This document shows, piece after piece, positions 7,250-13,484 of a DNA stretch of 27,314 bases. The position numbers and the translations under genes were made by a program. The notes under the pieces are model-generated. The model saw only the letters and a list, made by a program, of their open reading frames with translations. It searched no databases and was not told the DNA's origin. This DNA comes from BOKZ01 sp040900165 (GTDB taxonomy: Bacteria > Patescibacteriota > UBA1384 > 2-12-FULL-50-11), in the NCBI GenBank assembly GCA_040900165.1, contig JBBDZM010000006.1:1-27314 (forward strand). The letters run 5' to 3'. Positions within the stretch are counted from its first letter, which is position 1. Every line of letters starts with the position of its first letter.

Positions 7250-8266
7250 TCATTTAGTCTCTACCAGATTAACGCAATCGCCATCGAGCATCCCTTCGAT
7301 ATTGTTGACGGTGGTTTGCATAATATTTCTTAACGATTCCTTGCTGTTAAAGGCGTTATGCGGCGTTAGTAGTACATTCGGATGGCGCATTAGGGCATGC
7401 TCGGTCATCGCCGTTTGGTAGTCCTCGAGTTTGAAGTATTTGGAGAAAAACTGTTTTTCTTCTTTGAGTAACCCTTCGTCGTCCAGCACATCGATACCGG
7501 CTTGGGAAACTGTGCCATCTTCCAGTGCAGTGAGAATGGCCGCCTGGTCAATTAACCCACCCCGAGCGGTATTAATTATAACCATGCCCTTTTTCATCTG
7601 TTTAAACTCTTCTGGACCAAGTAAATGTTTGGTTTCATCCATCAGCGGCACGTGCAGGGTAATAATATTGGCAATGTGGAGAACCTGTTGCAAACCCATA
7701 TACTCAACCCCGTATTTTTCCGTCAATTCTTGATTGGGGTGGGGGTCATAGGCAATTAGGCGCATATCAAAACCGCTGGCCATTTTGGCCACGGTTGCCC
7801 CAATTTTGCCGGTACCAATTATGCCAAAAGTCTTACCCTTAAGATCCCAGCCCGATAGACCGGTGTATTCGTAAACTCCAGCACGAGTACGCTCCACCGA
7901 AGGAACGATTTTTCGCGACAGAGCCAATAGTAAGGCCATGGCGTGCTGAGCAACGGTGTTGGGGCCGTAGGCCGGGACATTGGAGACGTTAATTTTGCGC
8001 CGCTCGGCTTCTTCCAAATCGATGTGATCGGTTCCCACCGACATCGTCACGATGCCTTTAAGGTTGCGAATATGGTCGAGGGTTCGGTGCGACAAATCAG
8101 AGTAAATAAAGGAAACAACGTAATCGGCCCGTTCAGCTTCGTCGATGGTGTCGGGCGTCAAGCGATGAGGGTAAAAAACTAGCTCGGCTTTGCCACCGAG
8201 TTTGTCACGGAAAAAATCCTGCTCCCACTCCTCCACTTCGAAAAAGACAACCCGTTTCCCTTCCAT
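7250..8266 (-). CDS. D-isomer-specific 2-hydroxyacid dehydrogenase (D-lactate dehydrogenase-like)
   Basis: NAD-dependent reduction of a 2-keto acid, probably pyruvate to D-lactate. It has 338 residues. The NAD-binding motif GIIGTGKIGATVAK is near 152-165 and the second beta strand ends in YDPHP, where the Asp favours NAD over NADP. The catalytic triad of the family is present: Arg in NTARGGLID, Glu in the DVLDDEG region and His in LTPHNAF. The insertion between them (EKQFFSKYFKLEDYQTAM) is typical of the D-LDH branch. It lies upstream of rpiB on the same strand, separated by a 143-bp gap that holds a palindromic repeat. In a fermentative cell it would recycle NADH made by GapA; the substrate assignment is inference. 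Confidence 0.87.
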   Translation of the reverse strand: MEGKRVVFFEVEEWEQDFFRDKLGGKAELVFYPHRLTPDTIDEAERADYVVSFIYSDLSHRTLDHIRNLKGIVTMSVGTDHIDLEEAERRKINVSNVPAYGPNTVAQHAMALLLALSRKIVPSVERTRAGVYEYTGLSGWDLKGKTFGIIGTGKIGATVAKMASGFDMRLIAYDPHPNQELTEKYGVEYMGLQQVLHIANIITLHVPLMDETKHLLGPEEFKQMKKGMVIINTARGGLIDQAAILTALEDGTVSQAGIDVLDDEGLLKEEKQFFSKYFKLEDYQTAMTEHALMRHPNVLLTPHNAFNSKESLRNIMQTTVNNIEGMLDGDCVNLVETK

Positions 8267-8375
8267 ATATTAACCATAGTAGCAGGTGGACTACTTAGCA
8301 ATGCATTCTTACACTTGCTATACGGAAAATGCCGTAAAACAGCAAAGAGATATGGTAGAATTAACCAGTTAAATA

Positions 8376-8447
8376 GCGGGAGTAGTTCAGTGGTAGAATG
8401 CTTCCTTCCCAAGGAAGAGGCCGCGGGTTCAAATCCCGTCTCCCGCT
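8376..8447 (+). tRNA. tRNA-Gly (CCC)
   Basis: Full cloverleaf by hand: acceptor GCGGGAG/CTCCCGC, D-arm GTTC/GAAT, anticodon stem CTTCC/GGAAG around TTCCCAA (anticodon CCC), and T-arm GCGGG-TTCAAAT-CCCGT. Discriminator T at 8447. No CCA is encoded (CGA follows). A TAGAAT box at 8356-8361 is a plausible -10 element; I see no good -35 box. Confidence 0.96.
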
Positions 8448-8510
8448 CGAGTATTTACAGATATCTATTTCAGGGATACATTTACACAAACGCGTTCTGC
8501 GAGGAACCTT

Positions 8511-8986
8511 ATGAAAAACGATCCTATAGCTTACGTGAAGGTCGACAACAATGGTGTCGGCTGGGGGAAGTCACCGAGACTCTGATTGACGACGATGACT
8601 ACTGCGGCGCTACGGTCACAAAAGTAAAACAGTTGCCGGTAGTGGTCAGCAACTTTTGTTGCCCGATTCAACACTGTGGGCACGACCAGTACGATCCGAT
8701 CTACGAAGATCCAAACCCTCCCCAAGATTCGTCGTTCGATCTAAACACCTTGGTTGGTCCTGGGAACGGACCAACATCTACGACGGACACCGAGGTGATT
8801 GTCGGCTACCGTTGCCCGAAATGCACCGTTCGCTTCGACGACCCGGCTAAGTTCTCAAGTAACCAGCCAGCTGAGATTCTTCCGCCGGTTGCTACAAGCA
8901 AACCCAACCCCTGGGACAAATCGAAATCAAACAAGGGAACTGCAGTCGAGAACAAAACCGCTGACGAGTTACTTTCTGAACTGTAA
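8511..8986 (+). pseudogene. Zinc-ribbon protein of unknown function, interrupted by a frameshift
   Basis: An ATG at 8511 has a good Shine-Dalgarno (GAGGAACC) but its frame ends after 24 codons at TGA 8583. A second frame, open through to 8986, takes over exactly at a run of five G (8563-8567). With one extra G the two join into a protein of about 158 residues: MKNDPIAYVKVDNNGVGW then GEVTETLIDDDDYCG. The downstream part has CCPIQHCGH and YRCPKC, a probable zinc site, with an acidic and Pro-rich linker and a Lys/Asn-rich tail. I do not recognise the family. Either the gene is truly broken, a base was missed in the G run, or ribosomes slip. The open frame continues upstream through tRNA-Gly to 8315, which cannot be coding. 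Confidence 0.55.
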
Positions 8987-9000
8987 GATTCGACCCATCC

Positions 9001-9023
9001 AAAAGGCGCCCCGTGCGCCTTTT
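9001..9023 (+). terminator. Intrinsic terminator after the zinc-ribbon gene
   Basis: AAAAGGCGC (9001-9009) pairs perfectly with GCGCCTTTT (9015-9023) over a 5-base loop. The T run is short (four). It starts 14 bp after the stop of the zinc-ribbon frame. Confidence 0.65.
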
Positions 9024-9029
9024 GACTAC

Positions 9030-9067
9030 AGCAAATACCCCAGAGTCATCGTCTGGGGATATTTGCT
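9030..9067 (+). promoter_or_regulatory. Long hairpin just upstream of a small ORF
   Basis: AGCAAATACCCCAGA (9030-9044) pairs with TCTGGGGATATTTGCT (9052-9067) with a single bulged base and a 7-base loop. It ends 6 bp before a strong Shine-Dalgarno (GAGGTGG, 9074-9080). It has no T run, so a leader structure or second terminator arm is possible; I cannot tell which. Confidence 0.5.
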
Positions 9068-9084
9068 AGAGCTGAGGTGGAACC

Positions 9085-9267
9085 ATGTCAATGGCCGTTG
9101 CTAAGTGGGGTGGTCGTCTCGATGCTGTTCAAACGCGATCTTCTTTTCACTCAACACCGTCGTCTTCATCAAATCCCACACTAGCCCAACCTAAATCAAC
9201 TACATTAGCTAAAACATCTAAAAATCCGTGCCTGTGGTTAATAAATTGTCATAAATACCAAATGTAA
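9085..9267 (+). CDS. Small hypothetical protein, Ser/Thr-rich
   Basis: I do not recognise it. It has 60 residues, starting MSMAVAKWGGRLDAV, with a Ser/Thr/Pro-rich middle (TRSSFHSTPSSSSNPTLAQP) and a C-terminus KNPCLWLINCHKYQM with two Cys. The main reason to list it is the very good Shine-Dalgarno GAGGTGG, five bases before ATG 9085. A strong hairpin (9030-9067) lies just upstream. The stop is followed by 45 bp before the ABC transporter ATPase. Composition is low in the acidic and branched residues common in the neighbouring genes, so it may be an orphan or the remains of a longer gene. Confidence 0.4.
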   Translation: MSMAVAKWGGRLDAVQTRSSFHSTPSSSSNPTLAQPKSTTLAKTSKNPCLWLINCHKYQM

Positions 9268-9312
9268 GGGACGCTTTACACAGCTAAAAAAATCTTAGAT
9301 AATAGCTCGGAT

Positions 9313-10110
9313 ATGCCAGCTCCCGACAATATAATATCTGTCAAAAACCTCCAGAAAACCTACCCGGGCGACGTCAAAGCCGTCCAGGGTGTAACTTTTA
9401 ACGTCAGACGTGGCGAATTCTTTGGCTTTTTGGGCCCGAACGGCGCCGGCAAGACCACTACGATTAATATGTTGGTTGATTTAGTCAAGAAAACCGGCGG
9501 CGAAATTAGCATTGACGGCCTAAAGCTTGAAGACAACCTCGACGAAATCTACAAACGGGTTGGTTTTGCCATGCAAGAAGTTGGTCTGGACGAAGTGGCC
9601 ACTGCCCGGGAAATGCTGCAGTTGCACGGCAAGCTCTACCATATATCTAACGAGAAAATCCAGGAGCGCGTCTCAATGCTGCTGAAGCTAGTTGAGCTGG
9701 AAAAGGTCGCCGACAAGTTTACCTCCACCTACTCCGGCGGAATGCGCCGCCGCTTTGATTTGGCCTTATCGCTGATGCACGAGCCAAAAATCCTCTTTTT
9801 GGATGAGCCAACCCAAGGCCTCGATCCCCACGCCCGCCAACTAATCTGGAGCCATCTGCGTAAACTCAACCAAGAAGGAATGACAATTTTCCTAACCACC
9901 CACTTTATGGAAGAGGCCGAACTGCTCTGCGATCGATTAGCAATTATGGACAAAGGTAAAATCGTGGAGATGGGCTCGCCAAAAGAGCTGATTGCCAAGT
10001 ACCAAACCAAAAACCTCGAAGAAGTTTTCCTAAAAACCACCGGTCATAATTTGGGAGCGGAAGAAGTCAACAGCAACGCCCCCGACCCGTTTACAAGGAT
10101 GAGGAGCTAA
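9313..10110 (+). CDS. ABC transporter ATP-binding protein (DrrA/CcmA-like, ABC-2 exporter type)
   Basis: Cytoplasmic ATPase of an ABC-2 type exporter; substrate unknown. It has 265 residues. The motifs appear in order: Walker A GPNGAGKTT (41-49), Q-loop MQEVGL (Gln88), signature YSGGMRRR (140-147), Walker B ILFLDEP (160-166, catalytic Glu165) and H-loop TTH (His197). The run DEPTQGLDPHARQLIW is typical of drug, polysaccharide or Na+ exporters of the DrrA group. The permease at 10250-11017 is its partner. The 139-bp gap between them is filled by a palindromic repeat, unusual for an ABC pair. The Shine-Dalgarno is weak. Confidence 0.93.
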   Translation: MPAPDNIISVKNLQKTYPGDVKAVQGVTFNVRRGEFFGFLGPNGAGKTTTINMLVDLVKKTGGEISIDGLKLEDNLDEIYKRVGFAMQEVGLDEVATAREMLQLHGKLYHISNEKIQERVSMLLKLVELEKVADKFTSTYSGGMRRRFDLALSLMHEPKILFLDEPTQGLDPHARQLIWSHLRKLNQEGMTIFLTTHFMEEAELLCDRLAIMDKGKIVEMGSPKELIAKYQTKNLEEVFLKTTGHNLGAEEVNSNAPDPFTRMRS

Positions 10111-10249
10111 CGATGATAAGTACGAAGCACAAGACGAAATTCGAAATGCGTTGCACGAAATCCGAAACAAATTCAAATGTTTTAAATTTTGAAAATTCTA
10201 AATTAGATATTGTCTCGAGATTCGAATTTCGGATTTCGAGTTTAAACAA
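10111..10249. repeat. AT-rich imperfect palindrome between ABC ATPase and permease
   Basis: Left arm elements GAAATTCGAAATGCG and CGAAATCCGAAAC face right arm elements GATTCGAATTTCGG and ATTTCGGATTTCG; CGAAATCCGAAA and TTTCGGATTTCG are exact reverse complements. The centre holds AAATTCAAATGTTTTAAA (10169-10186), an 18-mer that occurs identically at 26722-26739 inside the RNase P RNA insertion. Confidence 0.8.
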
Positions 10250-11017
10250 ATGAATACATTTTTCAGCGACTGGTACTACTTGTCTATCCGCAACATTAAG
10301 CTAATTTGGCGGCCGTTGCTGGCTTTGCTACCGCCGTTTTTTATGCCGATATTCTTCTTTGCCGTTAACTCGCTCTCGCTCTCGGCGCTCGCGCAAGTCC
10401 CCGGTTTTCCGGACGTTTCCTACAAAGACTTTATCGCCCCGGTCGCAATTTTTACCGCCATTTTCTTTTCGGCCGGTAATGCTGGTATCGAGCTAGTCCA
10501 GGATATCCAGAGCGGCTACTTCAAAAAATTAATTATTATGCCGATCAACCGGTTGGCAATTGTTTTAGCCAAATTAACCGAGATTGCCGTCCAGTCGCTC
10601 GGCCAAGGAATAGTCATGCTGATTTTGCTGTTGGCCTGGGGTGTTACCATTAAAGCCGGGTTCTTGGGAGTATTGGCGATCTTTGGCATATTAATGCTCT
10701 TTGCGATGGCCTGGAGCTGTATCGGCATGATTTTTGCCCTGCGCACCCAGAACGCCCGGTTGGTTCAGTCGATGTTTATCCTGGTTTTCCCACTGCTGTA
10801 TCTAACCACCTCGCAATCGCCGCGCGAATTGTTACCGGCAACGTTTGCCCGAGTTACCGATTTCAACCCGGTTACCTACATTATCGAAGGTATCCGCGCT
10901 TTGGTCCTGCAGGGGTGGGGTAGCCCAGCCATCTGGGAAGCTTTTCTCGCCGCCGGCGGGATGTTTGTGGTGTTTGTGACACTGACAGTGCTCTCGTTCA
11001 AAAAAGCCCTCAAGTGA
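10250..11017 (+). CDS. ABC-2 type transporter permease
   Basis: Inner-membrane half of the exporter whose ATPase is at 9313-10110. It has 255 residues and about six hydrophobic segments: roughly residues 20-42 (LLALLPPFFMPIFFFAVN), 61-82, 104-128 (AVQSLGQGIVMLILLLAWGV), 134-160 (GVLAIFGILMLFAMAWSCIGMIF), 170-190 and 225-250. The pattern with an N-terminal cytoplasmic start, the region DFIAPVAIFTAIFFSAGNAGIELVQDIQSGYFKKLIIMPI before the third helix, and the closing helix matches ABC2_membrane permeases such as DrrB. The region DFNPVTYIIEGIRALVLQGW is the family's typical C-terminal motif. Substrate cannot be inferred. Confidence 0.92.
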   Translation: MNTFFSDWYYLSIRNIKLIWRPLLALLPPFFMPIFFFAVNSLSLSALAQVPGFPDVSYKDFIAPVAIFTAIFFSAGNAGIELVQDIQSGYFKKLIIMPINRLAIVLAKLTEIAVQSLGQGIVMLILLLAWGVTIKAGFLGVLAIFGILMLFAMAWSCIGMIFALRTQNARLVQSMFILVFPLLYLTTSQSPRELLPATFARVTDFNPVTYIIEGIRALVLQGWGSPAIWEAFLAAGGMFVVFVTLTVLSFKKALK

Positions 11018-11025
11018 GATAAAAT
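10997..11025 (+). promoter_or_regulatory. Predicted promoter for the tRNA-like/tRNA-Thr transcript
   Basis: TTCAAA (10997-11002) and TAAAAT (11020-11025) are spaced by 17 bp, at the very end of the permease gene. Transcription would start near 11032, at the first base of the tRNA-like structure. Confidence 0.45.
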
Positions 11026-11032
11026 ATTAGGT

Positions 11033-11107
11033 GTCCGCCAGTGTAGCTCAGGGGCCGAGGCGCTACAGAGAACTGAATAGTTTCAGTTCGAGTCGCCGAG
11101 GCGGGCG
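11033..11107 (+). other. tRNA-like structured sequence, possibly a degenerate tRNA
   Basis: GTCCGCC (11033-11039) can pair with GGCGGGC as an acceptor-like 7-bp stem (one G-U). Inside are TGTAGCTCAG, a typical tRNA D-arm start, also able to form TGTAGC/GCTACA; a perfect hairpin AACTGAA-TAGT-TTCAGTT; and GTTCGAGTC, a T-loop-like run. However, no proper T-stem or 7-base anticodon loop forms. A further hairpin GTCGCA-TACT-TGCGAC follows at 11114-11129. It sits between a good promoter and tRNA-Thr. I read it as a decayed tRNA or a tRNA-derived RNA element. Confidence 0.35.
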
Positions 11108-11158
11108 GGAGCCTGTCGCATACTTGCGACGCGCACGCCCAGGAAGAGCAGATAGTGT

Positions 11159-11232
11159 GCCACCTTAGCTCAGTTGGCCAGAGCACATCTTTCGTAAAGA
11201 TGGGGCCCCGGGTTCGAATCCCGGAGGTGGCT
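11159..11232 (+). tRNA. tRNA-Thr (CGT)
   Basis: Full cloverleaf by hand: acceptor GCCACCT/AGGTGGC, D-arm GCTC/GAGC, anticodon stem CATCT/AGATG around TTCGTAA (anticodon CGT), variable GGGCC, and T-arm CCGGG-TTCGAAT-CCCGG. Discriminator T at 11232. No CCA is encoded. Confidence 0.97.
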
Positions 11233-11255
11233 CAATGAATTGTTTAGAGAACTAA

Positions 11256-11459
11256 ATGGAATACCGCCCAGAAGAAGTTGTTACAATTACCTACACCAAC
11301 TACCGCGGTGAAACTGGCGAACGCCAAATTGTCCCGAGAAAACTTTGGTTTGGCTCAACGCCGTATCACCCAGAGAAACTGTGGCTATTAGATGCCTTTG
11401 ATATCGGCAAACAAGCCGACCGGACCTTTGCCGTTAAAGACATCAAATCGTGGGGATAA
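11256..11459 (+). CDS. Small WYL-like domain protein
   Basis: A 67-residue protein starting MEYRPEEVVTITYTNYRGET. It reads as a stand-alone compact beta-rich domain of the kind found at the C-end of WYL-type regulators: ITYTNYRGETGERQIVP, then KLWFGSTPYHPEKLWLLDAFD and a closing ADRTFAVKDIKSW. The WLLDAFDIGKQADRTFAVKDI run is a pattern I associate with short WYL-related proteins in many bacteria, but I cannot confirm it by search. There is no helix-turn-helix part. It follows tRNA-Thr by 23 bp and ends at a bidirectional terminator, so it probably rides on the tRNA transcript. Ligand or role unknown. Confidence 0.65.
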   Translation: MEYRPEEVVTITYTNYRGETGERQIVPRKLWFGSTPYHPEKLWLLDAFDIGKQADRTFAVKDIKSWG

Positions 11460-11463
11460 AAAC

Positions 11464-11490
11464 AAATAACCCACCCGCCTGGGTTATTTA
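11464..11490. terminator. Bidirectional intrinsic terminator between the WYL-like gene and rplY
   Basis: AAATAACCCA (11464-11473) pairs perfectly with TGGGTTATTT (11480-11489) over the loop CCCGCC. It is T-rich on the plus-strand exit and on the minus-strand exit, and lies between two convergent genes. Confidence 0.8.
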
Positions 11491-11510
11491 TTTAACAGGT
11501 TCGACTAATA

Positions 11511-12230
11511 TTACTCGGTTTTTTCTTCGGCAGCAGCTTCCGGCTGTTCGCCCTCAGGGGTTTCGCCTTCGGCGGTCTCGGTTTCCTCAGCCCCTTCTTT
11601 ACCGAGTTCTTCAACGGCGGCGGCTTCGGCTTCTTTGTCCTCGGCTAGTTCGGCTTCCAGCTCTTCTTCACTACGCGGCGCTGTAACCAGCGCGACTACT
11701 TCTTCGGGGTCAGTAATTACTTCGATGGTTTCTGGAATAGAGATATCTCGAACGTGAATCTGGTCTTCGAAAGTTTTAATCACTGAGATATCTACTTCAA
11801 CGGCCGGGATAAGGTCGCTTGGCAGACACTTAATATCTAGCTCGTCACGGTTGGTAATAAAGTTACCTTCCAGCTCTTCAACGGCAGGCGAAGTACCAAT
11901 AAAATGGATTGGGATAGCGGTCTCGATTTTTTTTGACATATTAACCGCGTAAAGGTCGGCGTGGATCGGCTCGTTTAACAGATTGTGATACTGGGGCGTA
12001 TGGAGTAGAACCTTAATTGGCTTGTTGTCATCAACAGTTAAATCAACCAGAGTACTGGTTCCAGCTTGCTGATAAACCTTTTTGTACTCTTTGCCATCAA
12101 TAAAAATTGGCATCGAGTCGATACCTTGCCCATAGACGACGGCCGGAACTAGCCCCTTGCTGCGGCTGCGTTTAACTTTTTTGCCAACGACTGTTCGGAC
12201 GGAGGCGGTGAGATTGATTTTATCGGTCAT
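11511..12230 (-). CDS. rplY: Ribosomal protein L25 (CTC/TL5 form)
   Basis: 5S rRNA-binding protein of the large subunit. It has 239 residues, the long CTC form. The N-terminal L25 domain has INLTASVRTVVGKKVKRSR, GLVPAVVYGQG and the closing HADLYAV; the C-terminal beta domain covers IPIHFIGTSPAVEELEG to EVVALVTAP. A tail of about 60 residues, very rich in Glu and Ala (EELEAELAEDKEAEAAAVEE and on), follows residue 185. The start overlaps the stop of the upstream gene by four bases (ATGA), so the two are translationally coupled. The acidic tail is common in the family, but this one is long. Confidence 0.95.
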   Translation of the reverse strand: MTDKINLTASVRTVVGKKVKRSRSKGLVPAVVYGQGIDSMPIFIDGKEYKKVYQQAGTSTLVDLTVDDNKPIKVLLHTPQYHNLLNEPIHADLYAVNMSKKIETAIPIHFIGTSPAVEELEGNFITNRDELDIKCLPSDLIPAVEVDISVIKTFEDQIHVRDISIPETIEVITDPEEVVALVTAPRSEEELEAELAEDKEAEAAAVEELGKEGAEETETAEGETPEGEQPEAAAEEKTE

Positions 12231-12517
12231 TTTTTGCTAATTAATTCGCTAATTGATCTGTTGAGTTTAGAGATTTTCTTACCCAGCCGTTGGATTTCCC
12301 CCTCGGTAATTGGGCCGGCGTTGGTTACCTCTTTGAGGTTAACCGGTACCAATAGGATTACTGGAAAATGGCCGCGGCTACAGACAACTGAAAGTTCAGC
12401 GCTACCGTTGCCGAGAAACGAGCGGATCCGAATATCTCTAAGCTGAAACGTGCGGGCACAAATCGGGCAAGAAAGATCTTTTTGAGCTTGTCTTATCTCA
12501 TCCTGAAGTGAGCGCAT
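12227..12517 (-). CDS. Small zinc-ribbon-like hypothetical protein
   Basis: A 96-residue protein that I do not recognise by name. Cys and His residues fit a single zinc site: LSCPICARTF near the N-terminus and VVCSRGHFPV in the middle. The C-terminus is a charged helix (EGEIQRLGKKISKLNRSISE) that could form a coiled coil. It overlaps the start of rplY by ATGA and is therefore a partner in the same message, which suggests a role tied to translation, but nothing more specific. Upstream of it on the minus strand is the 7-bp tandem repeat array at 12573-12628, about 55 bp from the start codon. Confidence 0.7.
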   Translation of the reverse strand: MRSLQDEIRQAQKDLSCPICARTFQLRDIRIRSFLGNGSAELSVVCSRGHFPVILLVPVNLKEVTNAGPITEGEIQRLGKKISKLNRSISELISKK

Positions 12518-12567
12518 GTAAGAGAAGTGTACCGAGAAACGGGAGTAGTGTCAATCGTAAAGAAAGA

Positions 12568-12632
12568 TTCGTGAATCGTGAATCGTGAATCGTGAATCGT
12601 GAATCGTGAATCGTGAATCGTGAATCGTGAAT
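12568..12632. repeat. Perfect heptamer tandem repeat, (GAATCGT)8
   Basis: Eight exact copies of GAATCGT run without a mismatch from 12573 to 12628, with partial units at both edges (ATTCGT before, GAAT after). The array lies between the trmD stop (12648) and the start of the zinc-ribbon gene (12517) on the minus strand. In one minus-strand frame it would read as a TIHDSRF heptapeptide repeat, but that frame has no support as a gene. Confidence 0.95.
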
Positions 12633-12647
12633 TTAGATATTATCGAG

Positions 12648-13289
12648 TTAATTTGTCGTTCGTTTTTGCTCGTTGCGCCAGGCCTCAATTTCGGCGTGAT
12701 GGCCGGAGAGTAGAACCTCGGGAACTTTTTGTTTGTCGTAAGTTTCTGGCCGAGTGTACTGGGGAAAGTCGGTTGAGTTGTTTTCAAAAGTTTCGTGCTT
12801 GAGCGATTCCTCGTTGCCTAATGCCCCAGGAATTAAACGGGTAATTGCGTCAACCATAATCATTGCCGGCAGTTCGCCGCCGCTAACCACATAATCCCCC
12901 AAGGAAACTTTCATATCGACGTATTGCTCAATCCGGGCATCGAATCCCTCATAACGGCCACAGAGTAGAACTAACTGGGATTTTTGGGCGAGCTTTTTGG
13001 CGAGGCGTTGATCAAACTTTTCGCCGTCCGGCGAGAGCATAATCCGCAGGGCTTGGTGCTTAGGGTCAATATTCTTCAGCGCCGCATCGGCCACATCGAC
13101 ACGCAAAACCATCCCCGGACCACCGCCGTAAGGCGCATCGTCTACTGTCCCTCGATTATCAATCGCCCAGTCGCGCAGATTGTGGGCTGTGATTTCAATC
13201 GTCTTGCTCTTTTGAGCCCGGCCGGGGATTGAGTACGACAAACCGTTCTCGACCATCTCTGGAAACAGCGTCAAGATATCGAATTTCAT
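12648..13289 (-). CDS. trmD: tRNA (guanine-N1-)-methyltransferase TrmD
   Basis: Methylates G37 of tRNAs reading CNN codons, which prevents +1 frameshifting. It has 213 residues, slightly short. Motifs of the knotted SPOUT fold are clear: MKFDILTLFPEM at the start, VDDAPYGGGPGM (50-60), LLCGRYEGFDARI (109-120), SLGDYVVSGGE (129-139) and the catalytic Asp in STDFPQYTRP (Asp174). The C-terminal helical domain is cut short after GHHAEIEAWRNEQK. It is in the rpsP-KH-trmD order typical of bacteria, although rimM is not present between KH and trmD; the structured repeat 13339-13477 occupies that gap. Confidence 0.96.
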   Translation of the reverse strand: MKFDILTLFPEMVENGLSYSIPGRAQKSKTIEITAHNLRDWAIDNRGTVDDAPYGGGPGMVLRVDVADAALKNIDPKHQALRIMLSPDGEKFDQRLAKKLAQKSQLVLLCGRYEGFDARIEQYVDMKVSLGDYVVSGGELPAMIMVDAITRLIPGALGNEESLKHETFENNSTDFPQYTRPETYDKQKVPEVLLSGHHAEIEAWRNEQKRTTN

Positions 13290-13338
13290 ATTTGTATTGT
13301 AACCAATTATTGGAGCGAACCGGTATTCCCTATAAAAA

Positions 13339-13477
13339 TAACGGGTAGTAATTGCTCGAAAAGTGTGTCGCAGACGCTTTCGCTTGGCACCGCAGATGCG
13401 GTGAAAGCGTCGAGACCCAAGCAGTGAAGTTCGCTGGAAACTTCAACTGCGTCTTTAAGAGTAATTACTACCCGTTA
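13339..13477. repeat. Structured repeat, copy 2 (139 nt), between the KH gene and trmD
   Basis: Outer stem TAACGGGTAGTAATT (13339-13353) with AATTACTACCCGTTA (13463-13477), perfect, extended by four more pairs (one G-U). Helix A GACGCTTTC (13373-13381) pairs with GAAAGCGTC (13403-13411); helix B GCTTGG (13382-13387) pairs with CCAAGC (13417-13422) and so interleaves with A. Helix C CACCGCA (13388-13394) pairs with TGCGGTG (13397-13403). Hairpin D is GAAGTT/AACTTC (13426-13431 and 13439-13444), extended by GCAGT/ACTGC. Same order and size as 5059-5195, with different stem sequences. Confidence 0.8.
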
Positions 13478-13484
13478 TCCTAAT

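Noticed and set aside
8560..8572. Programmed -1 frameshift site
   Set aside because: In the zero frame the heptamer is G GGG AAG, which does not allow the A-site tRNA to re-pair after a -1 shift, and no clear downstream pseudoknot was seen.
8315..8986. A 223-codon plus-strand frame
   Set aside because: It runs straight through tRNA-Gly (8376-8447). Only the part after about 8563 shows protein-like features, and the likely start is ATG 8511 in another frame.
11033..11158. Signal recognition particle RNA or selenocysteine tRNA
   Set aside because: AGGAAGAGCAG at 11141-11151 resembles part of the SRP tip, but no GGAA loop closed by a proper stem forms; for tRNA-Sec there is no TCA anticodon loop or long variable arm.
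12573..12628. CRISPR-like array
   Set aside because: The units are 7 bp with no spacers and no cas genes are nearby.
12551..12787. Minus-strand frame with repeated TIHDSRF heptapeptides
   Set aside because: The peptide repeat is a by-product of the 7-bp DNA repeat, and the frame overlaps trmD out of phase.
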